From: Seonamhaeicola sediminis
Lineage (GTDB): Bacteria > Bacteroidota > Bacteroidia > Flavobacteriales > Flavobacteriaceae
Length of the DNA stretch: 32,235 bases
Direction of reading: 5' to 3'
Assembly: GCF_004358095.2 (NCBI RefSeq)
Contig: NZ_SMZJ02000016.1
Coordinates: 1 to 32,235, forward strand
Under the pieces are notes generated by a model, which worked only from the letters and a program-made list of their open reading frames with translations, made no database searches and was not told where the DNA came from. Of the stretch, positions 24,192 to 32,146 are shown piece by piece (position 1 is the first letter of the stretch; each line of letters begins with the position of its first letter). A program made the position numbers and the translations under genes.

Positions 24192-25733
24192 ATGAAACAA
24201 CCTAACCAAATTCAAGGATATAAAGTAGATAAAAGTACCCTAATCAGTCTGGAGAAAGGAAAAATACCTCCACAAGCTATTGATTTAGAGGAAGTTGTGT
24301 TGGGTGCAATGATGATTGATAAGAAGGGAGTTGACGAAGTAATAGATATTTTAAGCCCTGATGCATTCTACAAAGAAGCACACCAACATATTTTTGAAGC
24401 TATTTTTGAGTTGTTTGAAAATAGTGAGCCCATTGACTTATTAACCGTTTCAACGCAATTAAAGAAGAATGCAAAATTGGAAATGGTTGGCGGTGATTTT
24501 TATCTCATTTCTTTAACACAAAAAGTATCCTCTTCTGCGCATATTGAGTTTCATGCACGCATTATTTTACAAAAGTTTATCCAGCGTAGTTTAATTAAGA
24601 TTTCTAGTGAAATTATTGAAGATTCTTATGATGAAACCAAAGATGTTTTTGACTTATTGGATAAGGCCGAAGCTAAACTATATGAAGTTACACAGGGCAA
24701 CATAAAAAAGTCTAGTGAATCTGCGCAAGATTTGGTAATTCAGGCAAAAAAGAAGATTGAAGAAATTTCTAATAAAGAAGGGTTAAGCGGAATTCCAACA
24801 GGATTTAATAAATTAGATAAATTAACCTCAGGGTGGCAACCTTCAGATTTAATTATTGTAGCGGCACGTCCTGGTATGGGTAAAACAGCATTAACGCTTT
24901 CTATGGCCAGAAATATTGCTGTTGATCAAAATATTCCGGTGGCCTTCTTTTCTTTAGAGATGTCATCGGTACAGTTAATTACACGTTTAATTTCTAGTGA
25001 AACTGGGTTATCTTCTGAAAAACTTCGAACAGGTAAATTGGAAAAACATGAATGGGAGCAATTAAATGTAAAAGTGAAAGGATTAGAAAAAGCTCCACTT
25101 TTTATTGATGATACCCCATCACTATCTATTTTCGATTTAAGAGCAAAAGCACGTCGTTTATCCTCTCAACATGATATAAAATTAATCATGATTGATTACT
25201 TACAACTTATGACGGGTGGTAGTTCAACTACTGGCAACAGGGAACAGGAAATATCTATGATATCCCGTAATTTAAAAGCGTTGGCAAAAGAGCTTAATGT
25301 TCCAGTAATAGCATTATCTCAGTTATCACGTGCCGTTGAAACTAGAGGAGGTAGTAAGCGCCCATTACTATCAGATTTACGTGAGTCTGGAGCCATTGAA
25401 CAGGATGCAGATATTGTGAGTTTTATATACAGACCAGAATACTACAAAATTGATGAATGGGATGATGAAGAACGCTCACCAACTGAAGGACAAGCTGAAT
25501 TTATAATAGCAAAACACAGAAATGGTGGTCTGGATAATATCAGATTAAAATTCATTGGGCATCTTGGTAAATTTGATAACTTAGATGATTTTGATTCACC
25601 TTTTGAGTTTCATTCAAAAATGAACGCTGCCGCTAATGATGATACTTTTAAACCAGATAATTTTACCGCAAGTCCAGATCAGGCATTTGGTAGTTCGTTT
25701 AATGAAGATGATGATAACGAGGTGCCATTCTAG
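24192..25733 (+). CDS. dnaB: Replicative DNA helicase
   Basis: 513 aa. The N-terminal domain (about 25-135: PPQAIDLEEVVLGAMMIDKK, DAFYKEAHQHIFEAI) is followed by a linker and the RecA-like motor. Walker A is in AARPGMGKTALT, Walker B region in LIMIDYLQLM, and the LSRAVETRGG and DLRESGAIEQDAD blocks are intact. No intein interrupts it. It is the hexameric ring that unwinds DNA ahead of the fork. A promoter-like TACTTTCG ends only 5 nt before the ATG (24179-24186), so the mRNA may have almost no leader. The 3' end has an acidic tail (FGSSFNEDDDNEVPF). Confidence 0.97.
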   Translation: MKQPNQIQGYKVDKSTLISLEKGKIPPQAIDLEEVVLGAMMIDKKGVDEVIDILSPDAFYKEAHQHIFEAIFELFENSEPIDLLTVSTQLKKNAKLEMVGGDFYLISLTQKVSSSAHIEFHARIILQKFIQRSLIKISSEIIEDSYDETKDVFDLLDKAEAKLYEVTQGNIKKSSESAQDLVIQAKKKIEEISNKEGLSGIPTGFNKLDKLTSGWQPSDLIIVAARPGMGKTALTLSMARNIAVDQNIPVAFFSLEMSSVQLITRLISSETGLSSEKLRTGKLEKHEWEQLNVKVKGLEKAPLFIDDTPSLSIFDLRAKARRLSSQHDIKLIMIDYLQLMTGGSSTTGNREQEISMISRNLKALAKELNVPVIALSQLSRAVETRGGSKRPLLSDLRESGAIEQDADIVSFIYRPEYYKIDEWDDEERSPTEGQAEFIIAKHRNGGLDNIRLKFIGHLGKFDNLDDFDSPFEFHSKMNAAANDDTFKPDNFTASPDQAFGSSFNEDDDNEVPF

Positions 25734-25791
25734 GAATTAATCTTCTGTTAAATACATTCTTTTAAGCACATTTTTAAGTATCTTTCGGTCT

Positions 25792-27051
25792 ATGAAAAAT
25801 GTCTTAGCCTTCATCATGTTTTTATTGCTATCAGTAAAAGCGTTTGCGTCTTATGTGCTCATTCCAATGGATGCTGATAGCCAAAAAAATCATTTAAAAG
25901 CTTACGGAATCACTTATTGGACTCTGGAGAAACAGCTAAAAGTAAAATGGCTACTAAATTACAGAGGAGGTTCTTTTTTGTTACCAGATACCGAAAGTAT
26001 CCAAAAAGAATGTCAAATACGAGGTGTTTCTTTTGAGATAATTTCCAATACTATGGCTGAAACTATTCTAGAAGAAATTAGCAGCCCAAGTAAAAATATG
26101 GAAGCAGTGGTTTTAGAAAAGGCTCCTAAAATTGCTGTTTATACACCTAGCGGAAAACAACCTTGGGACGATGCCGTTACTATGGTTTTACAATATGCAG
26201 AAATCCCTTATGAGACAGTTTATGATGAAGAGGTATTAAATGACAACTTACTGTTGTATGATTGGCTGCACTTACATCATGAGGATTTTACAGGACAGTA
26301 TGGTAAATTCTATGGAATGTACAGAGCCTATTCTTGGTATATAAATGAAAAAAAATCAGCAGAAGCTCTTGCTGCAAAACTAGGATACGATAAAGTATCA
26401 CAAGCTAAACTGGCAGTAGCTTTAAAAATTAGAGATTATGTTATTGGCGGGGGGTTTATGTTTGCTATGTGTAGCGCTACGGATAGTTTTGATATAGCTT
26501 TATCTGCTGAGGGCTTAGATATTTGTGAACCTATGTTTGATGGTGATGGTAGCGAAGCGGGGTATCAAAATAAAATAGACTACAGCAAAACGTTTGCCTT
26601 TAAAGATTTTACTTTAGAACGAAGTCCATTGATTTATGAGTTTTCTTCAATTGATATGACTAGAAAGCGAAATGTTTCTAAAACCACAGACTATTTCTCT
26701 CTTATGGAGTTTTCTGCAAAGTGGGATCCAATCCCAACTATGTTATGTCAAAATCATACAGCTTTGGTAAAAGGGTTTATGGGCCAAACAACATCTTTTA
26801 CCAGAGAAGAAATTAAATCGAATGTATTGGTAATGGGAGAAACTAAAATGAATGGAGAAGCTAAATACATTCATGGTATAAAAGGTAAAGGCTTTTTTAC
26901 TTTTTATGGGGGTCATGATCCTGAAGATTATCAGCACCGGGTAGGAGACGCAAAAACCGAACTGGATTTACACCCAACCTCACCAGGATATAGACTTATT
27001 TTAAACAATGTATTGTTTCCTGCTGCCAGAAAAAAGAAACAGAAAACTTAG
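25792..27051 (+). CDS. Conserved secreted Bacteroidetes protein, often named asparagine synthetase B
   Basis: 419 aa with a signal peptide (MKNVLAFIMFLLLSVKAFA). I recognise it as a highly conserved flavobacterial family that databases commonly label asparagine synthetase B. The sequence does not support that: there is no N-terminal Cys glutaminase domain and no SGGxDS ATP-pyrophosphatase motif. The central GGGFMFAMCSATDSFD (Cys227) resembles the nucleophile elbow of a class I glutamine amidotransferase/ThuA-type fold, and conserved LHLHHEDFTGQYGKFYG, GFFTFYGGHDPEDYQHRVGD and PTSPGYRLILNNVLFP surround it. A periplasmic role is implied. TATCTTTC (25779-25786) ends 5 nt before the ATG, as in dnaB. 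It is convergent with a lipoprotein gene 4 nt away. Confidence 0.75.
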   Translation: MKNVLAFIMFLLLSVKAFASYVLIPMDADSQKNHLKAYGITYWTLEKQLKVKWLLNYRGGSFLLPDTESIQKECQIRGVSFEIISNTMAETILEEISSPSKNMEAVVLEKAPKIAVYTPSGKQPWDDAVTMVLQYAEIPYETVYDEEVLNDNLLLYDWLHLHHEDFTGQYGKFYGMYRAYSWYINEKKSAEALAAKLGYDKVSQAKLAVALKIRDYVIGGGFMFAMCSATDSFDIALSAEGLDICEPMFDGDGSEAGYQNKIDYSKTFAFKDFTLERSPLIYEFSSIDMTRKRNVSKTTDYFSLMEFSAKWDPIPTMLCQNHTALVKGFMGQTTSFTREEIKSNVLVMGETKMNGEAKYIHGIKGKGFFTFYGGHDPEDYQHRVGDAKTELDLHPTSPGYRLILNNVLFPAARKKKQKT

Positions 27052-27055
27052 TGAT

Positions 27056-27508
27056 TTATATTTCTATTGTTGAAGTGGTTATTTTAAATGTATACAAAAA
27101 ACCATCGGACGCAGCACCAGTAGACAGACTATTTTGATTTATGATTAAAACAGTATCATCAGTTTCAGATTCATAAATTTCGCCAAATTCGTCAAAGTCT
27201 AAAAGTGTATAAATATTCAAATTCAACTCAAAAACTGAAAACTCATAAACTCCAGAATCTAAACCATCTTCAATTGTTTCATCAGAATTACTGTTTTCAA
27301 CATGAAGAAGATTCTCAAACGAGTCATAATTCCAAACAATATCACCAACTTCAAAATCATTATCTACTCCAGCTATACCTCCGCTTACATTAATAAGATT
27401 CCAGTGGTATAGGGTAACTTCAATAGGGTCATCATTATCGTTATTAGATACGCTGCAACTGCTTATTGTTAAAAGAACAGTTGTTAGTATTAAAATTGTC
27501 TTTTTCAT
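27056..27508 (-). CDS. Hypothetical lipoprotein
   Basis: 150 aa from the ATG at 27508 (MKKTILILTTVLLTISSCS), giving a lipobox with the Cys in ISSCS at residue 18. The frame is open 9 codons further upstream, but that would place residues before a complete lipoprotein signal. The mature part is acidic (Asp/Glu/Asn-rich) with probable beta-strands such as VTLYHWNLINVSGGIAG, VYEFSVFELNLNIYTLLDF and FLYTFKITTSTIEI. This resembles lipocalin-like lipoproteins of Bacteroidetes, but no family can be named. Only 4 nt separate its stop from that of the preceding plus-strand gene. Confidence 0.75.
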   Translation of the reverse strand: MKKTILILTTVLLTISSCSVSNNDNDDPIEVTLYHWNLINVSGGIAGVDNDFEVGDIVWNYDSFENLLHVENSNSDETIEDGLDSGVYEFSVFELNLNIYTLLDFDEFGEIYESETDDTVLIINQNSLSTGAASDGFLYTFKITTSTIEI

Positions 27509-27604
27509 AATGTGCAAGTTTATATTAAGACTCAAAAATCAGTCAAAGGTTGCGTTCATTTTAAAATAATAGTTCTTATTAATTAAGCTTTTTGCGTAAT
27601 AAGT

Positions 27605-27612
27605 TATATTTG
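27605..27612 (+). promoter_or_regulatory. Promoter -7 box of yjbQ
   Basis: TATATTTG, a perfect TAnnTTTG match, ends 17 nt before the start codon of the yjbQ gene. No TTG lies at the standard -33 spacing. Confidence 0.55.
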
Positions 27613-27629
27613 ATGCATTATAAATTAGT

Positions 27630-28052
27630 ATGAAATTTTTTCAGGAACAAATAAAACTAAAACCGTACACTAGAGGATTCCATTTAATTACAGATGAAGT
27701 TTTAAGCGTATTACCACAAATAAGGGAAATATCTGTAGGCCAATTACAAGTTTTTATCAAACATACATCAGCAAGTTTGACTATTAATGAAAATGCCGAT
27801 TATACAGTTAGAACAGATTTTGAAAGTCACTTTAATGAGATGGTTCCCGAAAATGCGCCGTATTATAAGCATATTTATGAAGGTGCTGATGATATGCCGG
27901 CACATATAAAAACTTCTTTATTAGGGACTTCAGTTCAAATTCCTATAACAAATGGGAAACTTAATTTAGGAATTTGGCAGGGGATTTATTTGTGTGAACA
28001 TAGAGATTATGGTGGGGCAAGAAATCTAGTAGTTACGGCTTTTGGAGAATAA
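27630..28052 (+). CDS. yjbQ: YjbQ/UPF0047 family protein
   Basis: 140 aa, the usual length for this family. Conserved blocks are present: FIKHTSASLTINENAD, then MVPENAPYYKHIYEGADDMPAH and LGTSVQIPITNGKLNLGIWQGIYLCEHRDYGGARNL. The HTSA motif and the CEHRD Cys/His segment form the putative active site. Some members have thiamine-phosphate synthase activity in vitro, but the physiological role is uncertain. It is a single-gene unit with its own promoter and a strong bidirectional terminator 3' of it. Confidence 0.9.
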   Translation: MKFFQEQIKLKPYTRGFHLITDEVLSVLPQIREISVGQLQVFIKHTSASLTINENADYTVRTDFESHFNEMVPENAPYYKHIYEGADDMPAHIKTSLLGTSVQIPITNGKLNLGIWQGIYLCEHRDYGGARNLVVTAFGE

Positions 28053-28084
28053 AAAAATCCGATTCAAAACGAATCGGATTTTTT
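28052..28084. terminator. Bidirectional terminator between yjbQ and rplT
   Basis: A perfect 14-bp stem (arms 28052-28065 and 28071-28084, core ATCCGATTC/GAATCGGAT, 5-nt loop) carries A-runs on one side and T-runs on the other. It ends yjbQ on the plus strand and the thrS-infC-rpmI-rplT operon on the minus strand. Confidence 0.9.
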
Positions 28085-28122
28085 ATTAAGCGAATAATAT
28101 GTTTTACAATAGGCAAAAAGCC

Positions 28123-28467
28123 TTATTTTACTTTCTCTACTACAGCTTTAAAAGCTTCTGGGTTATTCATAGCTAAATCGGCCAAAACCTTACGGTTTAA
28201 CTCAATACCATTAGCTTTTAATTTCCCCATAAATTGAGAATAAGATAAACCGTGTTCTCTGGCTCCAGCGTTAATACGCGTGATCCATAAAGCGCGGAAT
28301 GTTCTTTTTTTGTTTCTGCGGTCTCTGTACGAGTATTGCATCGCTCTATCAACCGCATTTTTAGCTACTGTCCAAACGTTTTTACGTCTTCCAAAGTAAC
28401 CTTTTGCTTGTTTAATAATCTTTTTTCTTCTAGCTCTCTTAGCTACAGAATTTACTGATCTTGGCAT
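28123..28467 (-). CDS. rplT: 50S ribosomal protein L20
   Basis: 114 aa, full length. [30 protein letters not shown] is the standard L20 N-terminus, then [24 protein letters not shown] and [27 protein letters not shown]. It binds 23S rRNA early in 50S assembly. In other bacteria L20 represses its own operon by binding leader RNA. It is the last gene of the operon, 143 nt after rpmI; this gap contains a hairpin (28527-28551). Confidence 0.98.
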   Translation of the reverse strand: MPRSVNSVAKRARRKKIIKQAKGYFGRRKNVWTVAKNAVDRAMQYSYRDRRNKKRTFRALWITRINAGAREHGLSYSQFMGKLKANGIELNRKVLADLAMNNPEAFKAVVEKVK

Positions 28468-28526
28468 AATTTCTAATTTTTTTGTAGTGGGCGACCGATA
28501 ATGGGTACTTTGGTATTTTCTATAAA

Positions 28527-28551
28527 AATTGTAAATCTAAAATCTACAATT
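28527..28551 (-). other. Hairpin in the rpmI-rplT spacer, possible L20 control site
   Basis: AATTGTAAAT (28527-28536) and ATCTACAATT (28542-28551) form a 10-nt stem with one mismatch and a 5-nt loop. It lies in the unusually long 143-nt spacer before rplT. L20 autoregulation by RNA structure is known in other phyla; that this is such a site is only inference. Confidence 0.35.
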
Positions 28552-28610
28552 GTCAATCAAATGAGCCACACTCCAGGGTTTATAATTTATTTAACCAATT
28601 AAAACTTTTG

Positions 28611-28808
28611 TTACTTTAAACGTAACATGGTTTTAATATTATCTTCGTCTGCCTTATGTACTAATGTATCATGAGTCAGAGCAAGCTTACGCTTCTTAGA
28701 TTTTTTTGTCAAAATATGACTCTTAAAAGCGTGCTTTCTTTTAATCTTACCAGTACCCGTTAACTTAAAACGTTTTTTGGCACTAGATTTTGTTTTCATT
28801 TTAGGCAT
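28611..28808 (-). CDS. rpmI: 50S ribosomal protein L35
   Basis: 65 aa. [42 protein letters not shown] is the normal L35 sequence; the C-terminal half here is [24 protein letters not shown]. It is a basic structural protein of the large subunit. It stands between infC (69-nt gap) and rplT in the conserved order. Confidence 0.97.
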   Translation of the reverse strand: MPKMKTKSSAKKRFKLTGTGKIKRKHAFKSHILTKKSKKRKLALTHDTLVHKADEDNIKTMLRLK

Positions 28809-28877
28809 TTCTTTTCCTAGTTTTAATTATCTCGCTTAATTATCTTTATCATGCTAATCTCGTATCAGCATCTCATA

Positions 28878-29432
28878 CTATTTCTTTTCTTTTTTAGGAG
28901 CTATGAACATCGTCATACGCTTACCTTCAAGTTTAGGCATCTGCTCAACCTTACCAAACTCTTCTAAGTCTTGAGCTAAACGTAATAATAAAATTTGTCC
29001 TTGCTCTTTAAATATGATGGAACGTCCTTTAAAAAACACAAAGGCTTTAAGCTTAGCTCCATCTTTTAAGAACTTTTCAGCATGTTTCTTTTTAAACTCG
29101 TAGTCATGGTCATCTGTTTGTGGTCCAAACCTTATTTCCTTAATGACTACTTTACTAGCTTTGGCCTTTAAGGCTTTATCTCGTTTCTTTTGTTCATAAA
29201 GAAACTTTTTATAATCCATAACCTTACACACTGGAGGATCTGCTTTTGGCGAAATCTCAACCAAATCTAATTCTTGATCTTCTGCAATTGCTAATGCTTC
29301 TATAATTGTGTAAACACCTACTTCAACATTTTCACCCACAACACGTACTTTTGGTGATGTTATTTTAGAGTTAATTCTGTGTTTGTCTTCTTGTATAACT
29401 CTTTGAGGCTGTCTTCTTCTTCTAATTGCTAT
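28878..29432 (-). CDS. infC: Translation initiation factor IF-3, with ATA start
   Basis: 184 aa if begun at the ATA at 29430-29432. The usual ORF rule would begin at a GTG (29339) and give only 153 aa, which lacks the conserved N-terminal residues [20 protein letters not shown] and [11 protein letters not shown] found upstream in frame. Between a TAA stop at 29436-29438 and that GTG there is no ATG, GTG or TTG; the candidates are ATA at 29432 and ATT at 29426. The family start MAIRRRR favours ATA. IF-3 genes often use rare start codons, through which IF-3 controls its own synthesis. The N-domain, linker and C-domain ([45 protein letters not shown]) are intact. It lies 37 nt after thrS. Confidence 0.92.
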   Translation of the reverse strand: MAIRRRRQPQRVIQEDKHRINSKITSPKVRVVGENVEVGVYTIIEALAIAEDQELDLVEISPKADPPVCKVMDYKKFLYEQKKRDKALKAKASKVVIKEIRFGPQTDDHDYEFKKKHAEKFLKDGAKLKAFVFFKGRSIIFKEQGQILLLRLAQDLEEFGKVEQMPKLEGKRMTMFIAPKKEKK

Positions 29433-29469
29433 GGCTTATCTGTTTTAAATTAAACTTTGTTTCTTTACT

Positions 29470-31404
29470 CTAGAACGATTTTAACGTTTTACTAATCTCT
29501 TCTTTTATAATTTTTGAGAAGGATTCAATGGTCATCATGCCTAAATCTTCTCCTCCGTGTCTACGCACAGTTACTTTGTTTTCTTTTTCTTCTTGCTCAC
29601 CAATTATGAGCATAAAAGGGTGTTTTTGCATTTCGGCTTCCCGAATTTTCTTCCCTATAGTTTCATTTCTATGATCAACAAGGGCGCGAATTTCGTCATT
29701 TTCTAGCAAATTTAAAACTTTTTCAGAGTATTTTTCATATTTCTCACTAAGTGACAAGATAATACATTGAGTTGGTATTAACCAAAGCGGGAAATTACCT
29801 CCAGTATGTTCTAGTAGTAATGCCACAAAGCGTTCCATACTTCCAAAAGGCGCTCTGTGTATCATTACAGGGCGGTGTAACTCGTTGTCACTTCCTTTGT
29901 ACGTAAGGTCAAAACGCTCTGGTAAATTGTAATCAACTTGAATGGTTCCTAATTGCCACTGTCTTCCTAAAGCATCCTTTACCATAAAATCCAACTTCGG
30001 ACCGTAAAATGCGGCTTCACCTTCTTCAATGATATAATCTAAGCCTTTATCATTTGCTGCATTAATAATGGCTTGTTCTGCTTTTTCCCAATTTTTAGTA
30101 TCACCTATATATTTGTCTGGATTTTCAGGGTCTCTTACAGAAACCTGTGCCGTAAAGTTTTCAAAACCCAAAGAACCAAATACATATAACACTAAATCAA
30201 TAACGTTTTTAAACTCCTCATCTAGTTGATCAGGAGTACAAAAAAGGTGTGCATCATCTTGAGTAAAGCCTCTTACTCGGGTTAAACCATGTAATTCTCC
30301 ACTTTGTTCATATCTATATACAGTGCCAAATTCAGCATATCGTTTTGGCAGGTCTTTATAACTCCATTGAAAACTGTTGTATATTTCACAGTGGTGCGGG
30401 CAGTTCATAGGTTTCAATAAAAACTCTTCATCCTCTTTTGGTGTCTTTATAGGCTGAAAACTATCTTCACCATATTTAGCATAATGTCCTGATGTAACAT
30501 ATAACTCTTTTTGTCCAATATGAGGAGAAACAACCATTTCATAACCAGCTTTCTTTTGTGCAGCCTTTAAAAAATTCTCCAAACGTTCACGAAGTGCAGT
30601 TCCTTTAGGTAACCATAAAGGTAACCCTTGTCCAACTTTTTGTGAGAAAGTAAAGAACTCCAATTCTTTTCCTAATTTTCTATGGTCGCGTTTCTTCGCT
30701 TCTTCAAGTAAATCCAAATACTCGGCAAGCTCTTTTTGCTTAGGAAATGAAATACCATAAACGCGTGTTAATTGCGGTTTGGTTTCGTCACCACGCCAGT
30801 AGGCTCCAGCAACACTCAAAACCTTAACGGCTTTTATAATGCCTGTGTTGGGTATATGACCACCACGGCACAAATCTGTAAACGTAGAATGGTCACAGAA
30901 AGTAATAGTACCATCTTCTAAGTTTTCAATAAGCTCAGTTTTAAACTCATTGTCCTTATATAATGTAAGAGCTTCAGCTTTAGTGGCAGAACGCATTTTA
31001 AAATCATGCTTGCCACGTGCAATCTCAAGCATTTTGTTTTCAATAGCTTTAAAATCTTTTTCAGATATTATATGCTCTCCAAAATCAACATCATAATAGA
31101 ATCCTCTTTCAATAGCAGGTCCAATAGTAAGTTTTACACCCGGGTACAATTCTTCAATGGCCTGAGCCAGAACGTGGGCAGAAGAATGCCAAAAAGCCGT
31201 TTTACCTTTATCATCTCTCCATGTATATAATACTAAAGCGCCGTCTGTAGTTAAAGGAGTAACGGTTTCAATAGTTGTTCCATTAAAACTTGCAGAAATA
31301 ACATTCCTAGCTAACCCTTCGCTAATACTCTTAGCAACATCCATTGGTGTAACGTTTTCCTCAAACGTTTTTATACTACCATCAGGTAAAGTAATATCTA
31401 TCAT
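29470..31404 (-). CDS. thrS: Threonine-tRNA ligase
   Basis: 644 aa from the ATG at 31404 ([20 protein letters not shown]). A start at 31455 is open in frame, but it would lie upstream of the -7 box and inside the promoter, so it is rejected. It contains a TGS domain (about 1-62), an editing domain with [17 protein letters not shown] and the HxxxH and Cys sites ([12 protein letters not shown]), the class II catalytic core with zinc-binding [10 protein letters not shown], and the anticodon-binding C-terminal part ([17 protein letters not shown]). It charges tRNA-Thr and is the first gene of the thrS-infC-rpmI-rplT operon. Confidence 0.97.
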   Translation of the reverse strand: MIDITLPDGSIKTFEENVTPMDVAKSISEGLARNVISASFNGTTIETVTPLTTDGALVLYTWRDDKGKTAFWHSSAHVLAQAIEELYPGVKLTIGPAIERGFYYDVDFGEHIISEKDFKAIENKMLEIARGKHDFKMRSATKAEALTLYKDNEFKTELIENLEDGTITFCDHSTFTDLCRGGHIPNTGIIKAVKVLSVAGAYWRGDETKPQLTRVYGISFPKQKELAEYLDLLEEAKKRDHRKLGKELEFFTFSQKVGQGLPLWLPKGTALRERLENFLKAAQKKAGYEMVVSPHIGQKELYVTSGHYAKYGEDSFQPIKTPKEDEEFLLKPMNCPHHCEIYNSFQWSYKDLPKRYAEFGTVYRYEQSGELHGLTRVRGFTQDDAHLFCTPDQLDEEFKNVIDLVLYVFGSLGFENFTAQVSVRDPENPDKYIGDTKNWEKAEQAIINAANDKGLDYIIEEGEAAFYGPKLDFMVKDALGRQWQLGTIQVDYNLPERFDLTYKGSDNELHRPVMIHRAPFGSMERFVALLLEHTGGNFPLWLIPTQCIILSLSEKYEKYSEKVLNLLENDEIRALVDHRNETIGKKIREAEMQKHPFMLIIGEQEEKENKVTVRRHGGEDLGMMTIESFSKIIKEEISKTLKSF

Positions 31405-31426
31405 AAGATTAATTGAAATTCGCCTG

Positions 31427-31457
31427 CAAAGATAATAGTATAAACAAACCCACACAA
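31427..31457 (-). promoter_or_regulatory. thrS operon promoter
   Basis: On the minus strand TATCTTTG (31427-31434) is a perfect -7 box, and TTG at 31455-31457 is the -33 element, with 20 nt between. The inferred start of transcription is near 31420, giving a leader of about 16 nt. This is the best-matched Bacteroidetes promoter among the protein genes here. Confidence 0.75.
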
Positions 31458-31505
31458 TATATATATAGGTATAATTTTATACATGTATTAAAGAGATAAA
31501 TTTTT

Positions 31506-31624
31506 GGCGTTACCTTCGTTCCTCGGTCCGGGCTTTCACTACTCAATCTTTTTGCCTTTGTCAAAAAGGATTTCATACAGTTAGCCTGCGGTGAGCGCAG
31601 TCCAATCGTTCAATCCCTAACGCA
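31506..31624. repeat. Non-coding element with complementary ends and internal hairpin
   Basis: A GC-richer block of about 118 bp lies in AT-rich DNA. Its ends are complementary (GCGTTA at 31507-31512 and TAACGC at 31618-31623). A hairpin in the middle pairs CTTTTTG (31548-31554) with CAAAAAG (31562-31568), extended by AAT/ATT. GTTCCTCGGTCCGGGCTTTC and CAATCCCTAACGC are blocks I recall from a dispersed intergenic element in Flavobacteria. No open frame is present. Only one copy is in the window, so the repeat nature rests on memory. Confidence 0.55.
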
Positions 31625-31963
31625 TCAACAAACTCGATAAAAATATAAAATAGACAGTAAAAATTTGTATTTGTTGAGTATAGTATTAAGTGTTCATGTA
31701 ATATGTAGGTAGCACAGTTTTTTAAATTACTCGCAGAGCCAAAATATCAAACGCCTGTTTTTTTACACTCAGATCTCTTGTTGTTTAAAGAGTTTTTGCG
31801 TATATTGAATCTTCCAATTTGTCCCACTAAATTATTTTTCGTCTTTTCATCGCCAAAACTATTTACTTTTAGGCGTTGTATTATGTATTATATAATTTTT
31901 TTATTGGTGTAAGTAATTGATAATAAGGTTTTAGGGATTTTGAGAGAAAAGCGTCAAAAAAAA
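31625..31963. other. Gene-free AT-rich spacer before the rRNA promoters
   Basis: No open frame, tRNA or clear hairpin is seen. AACGCCT (31750-31756) and its complement AGGCGTT (31871-31877) lie 114 nt apart but have no further pairing. The stretch from about 31900 is A/T-rich and could act as an upstream (UP-like) region for the promoter at 31978. Confidence 0.4.
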
Positions 31964-31977
31964 GGTTAAAAAAGTTC

Positions 31978-32007
31978 TTGTATAATGGGAAATAGGTATT
32001 ATGTTTG
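31978..32007 (+). promoter_or_regulatory. rRNA-type promoter P1
   Basis: TTG at 31978-31980, 19 nt, then TATGTTTG at 32000-32007, followed by CACCCGC. The -33 and -7 elements and spacing match Bacteroidetes vegetative promoters, and TTTGCACCCGC is the start region often found before rRNA operons in Flavobacteriaceae. A small CCCG-CAAAA-CGGG hairpin follows immediately in the transcript. Confidence 0.7.
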
Positions 32008-32115
32008 CACCCGCAAAACGGGGGAGTAATTTTCAGTTATGCGATGTTCACAATTAGGTATTGGTTTAAGGGAAATGCGGTTAAAAAGATTTTCTAAAAA
32101 AATATTTAAAAAGTA

Positions 32116-32146
32116 TTGTGGGTAAAAAAAAAGGGTTTTATATTTG
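32116..32146 (+). promoter_or_regulatory. rRNA-type promoter P2
   Basis: TTG at 32116-32118, 20 nt, then TATATTTG at 32139-32146, again followed by CACCCGC as in P1. The duplicated TTTGCACCCGC (32004-32014 and 32143-32153) marks the two promoters as a tandem pair 139 nt apart, as at many rRNA operons. Confidence 0.75.

Noticed and set aside
31405-31455. N-terminal extension of ThrRS by 17 codons
   Set aside because: It covers the -7 and -33 promoter elements and is outside the family alignment; the ATG at 31404 fits the TGS domain start.
31750-31877. AACGCCT/AGGCGTT pair as the ends of a second repeat element or integron attC site
   Set aside because: Only 7 bp match, with no further pairing, core site or integrase.
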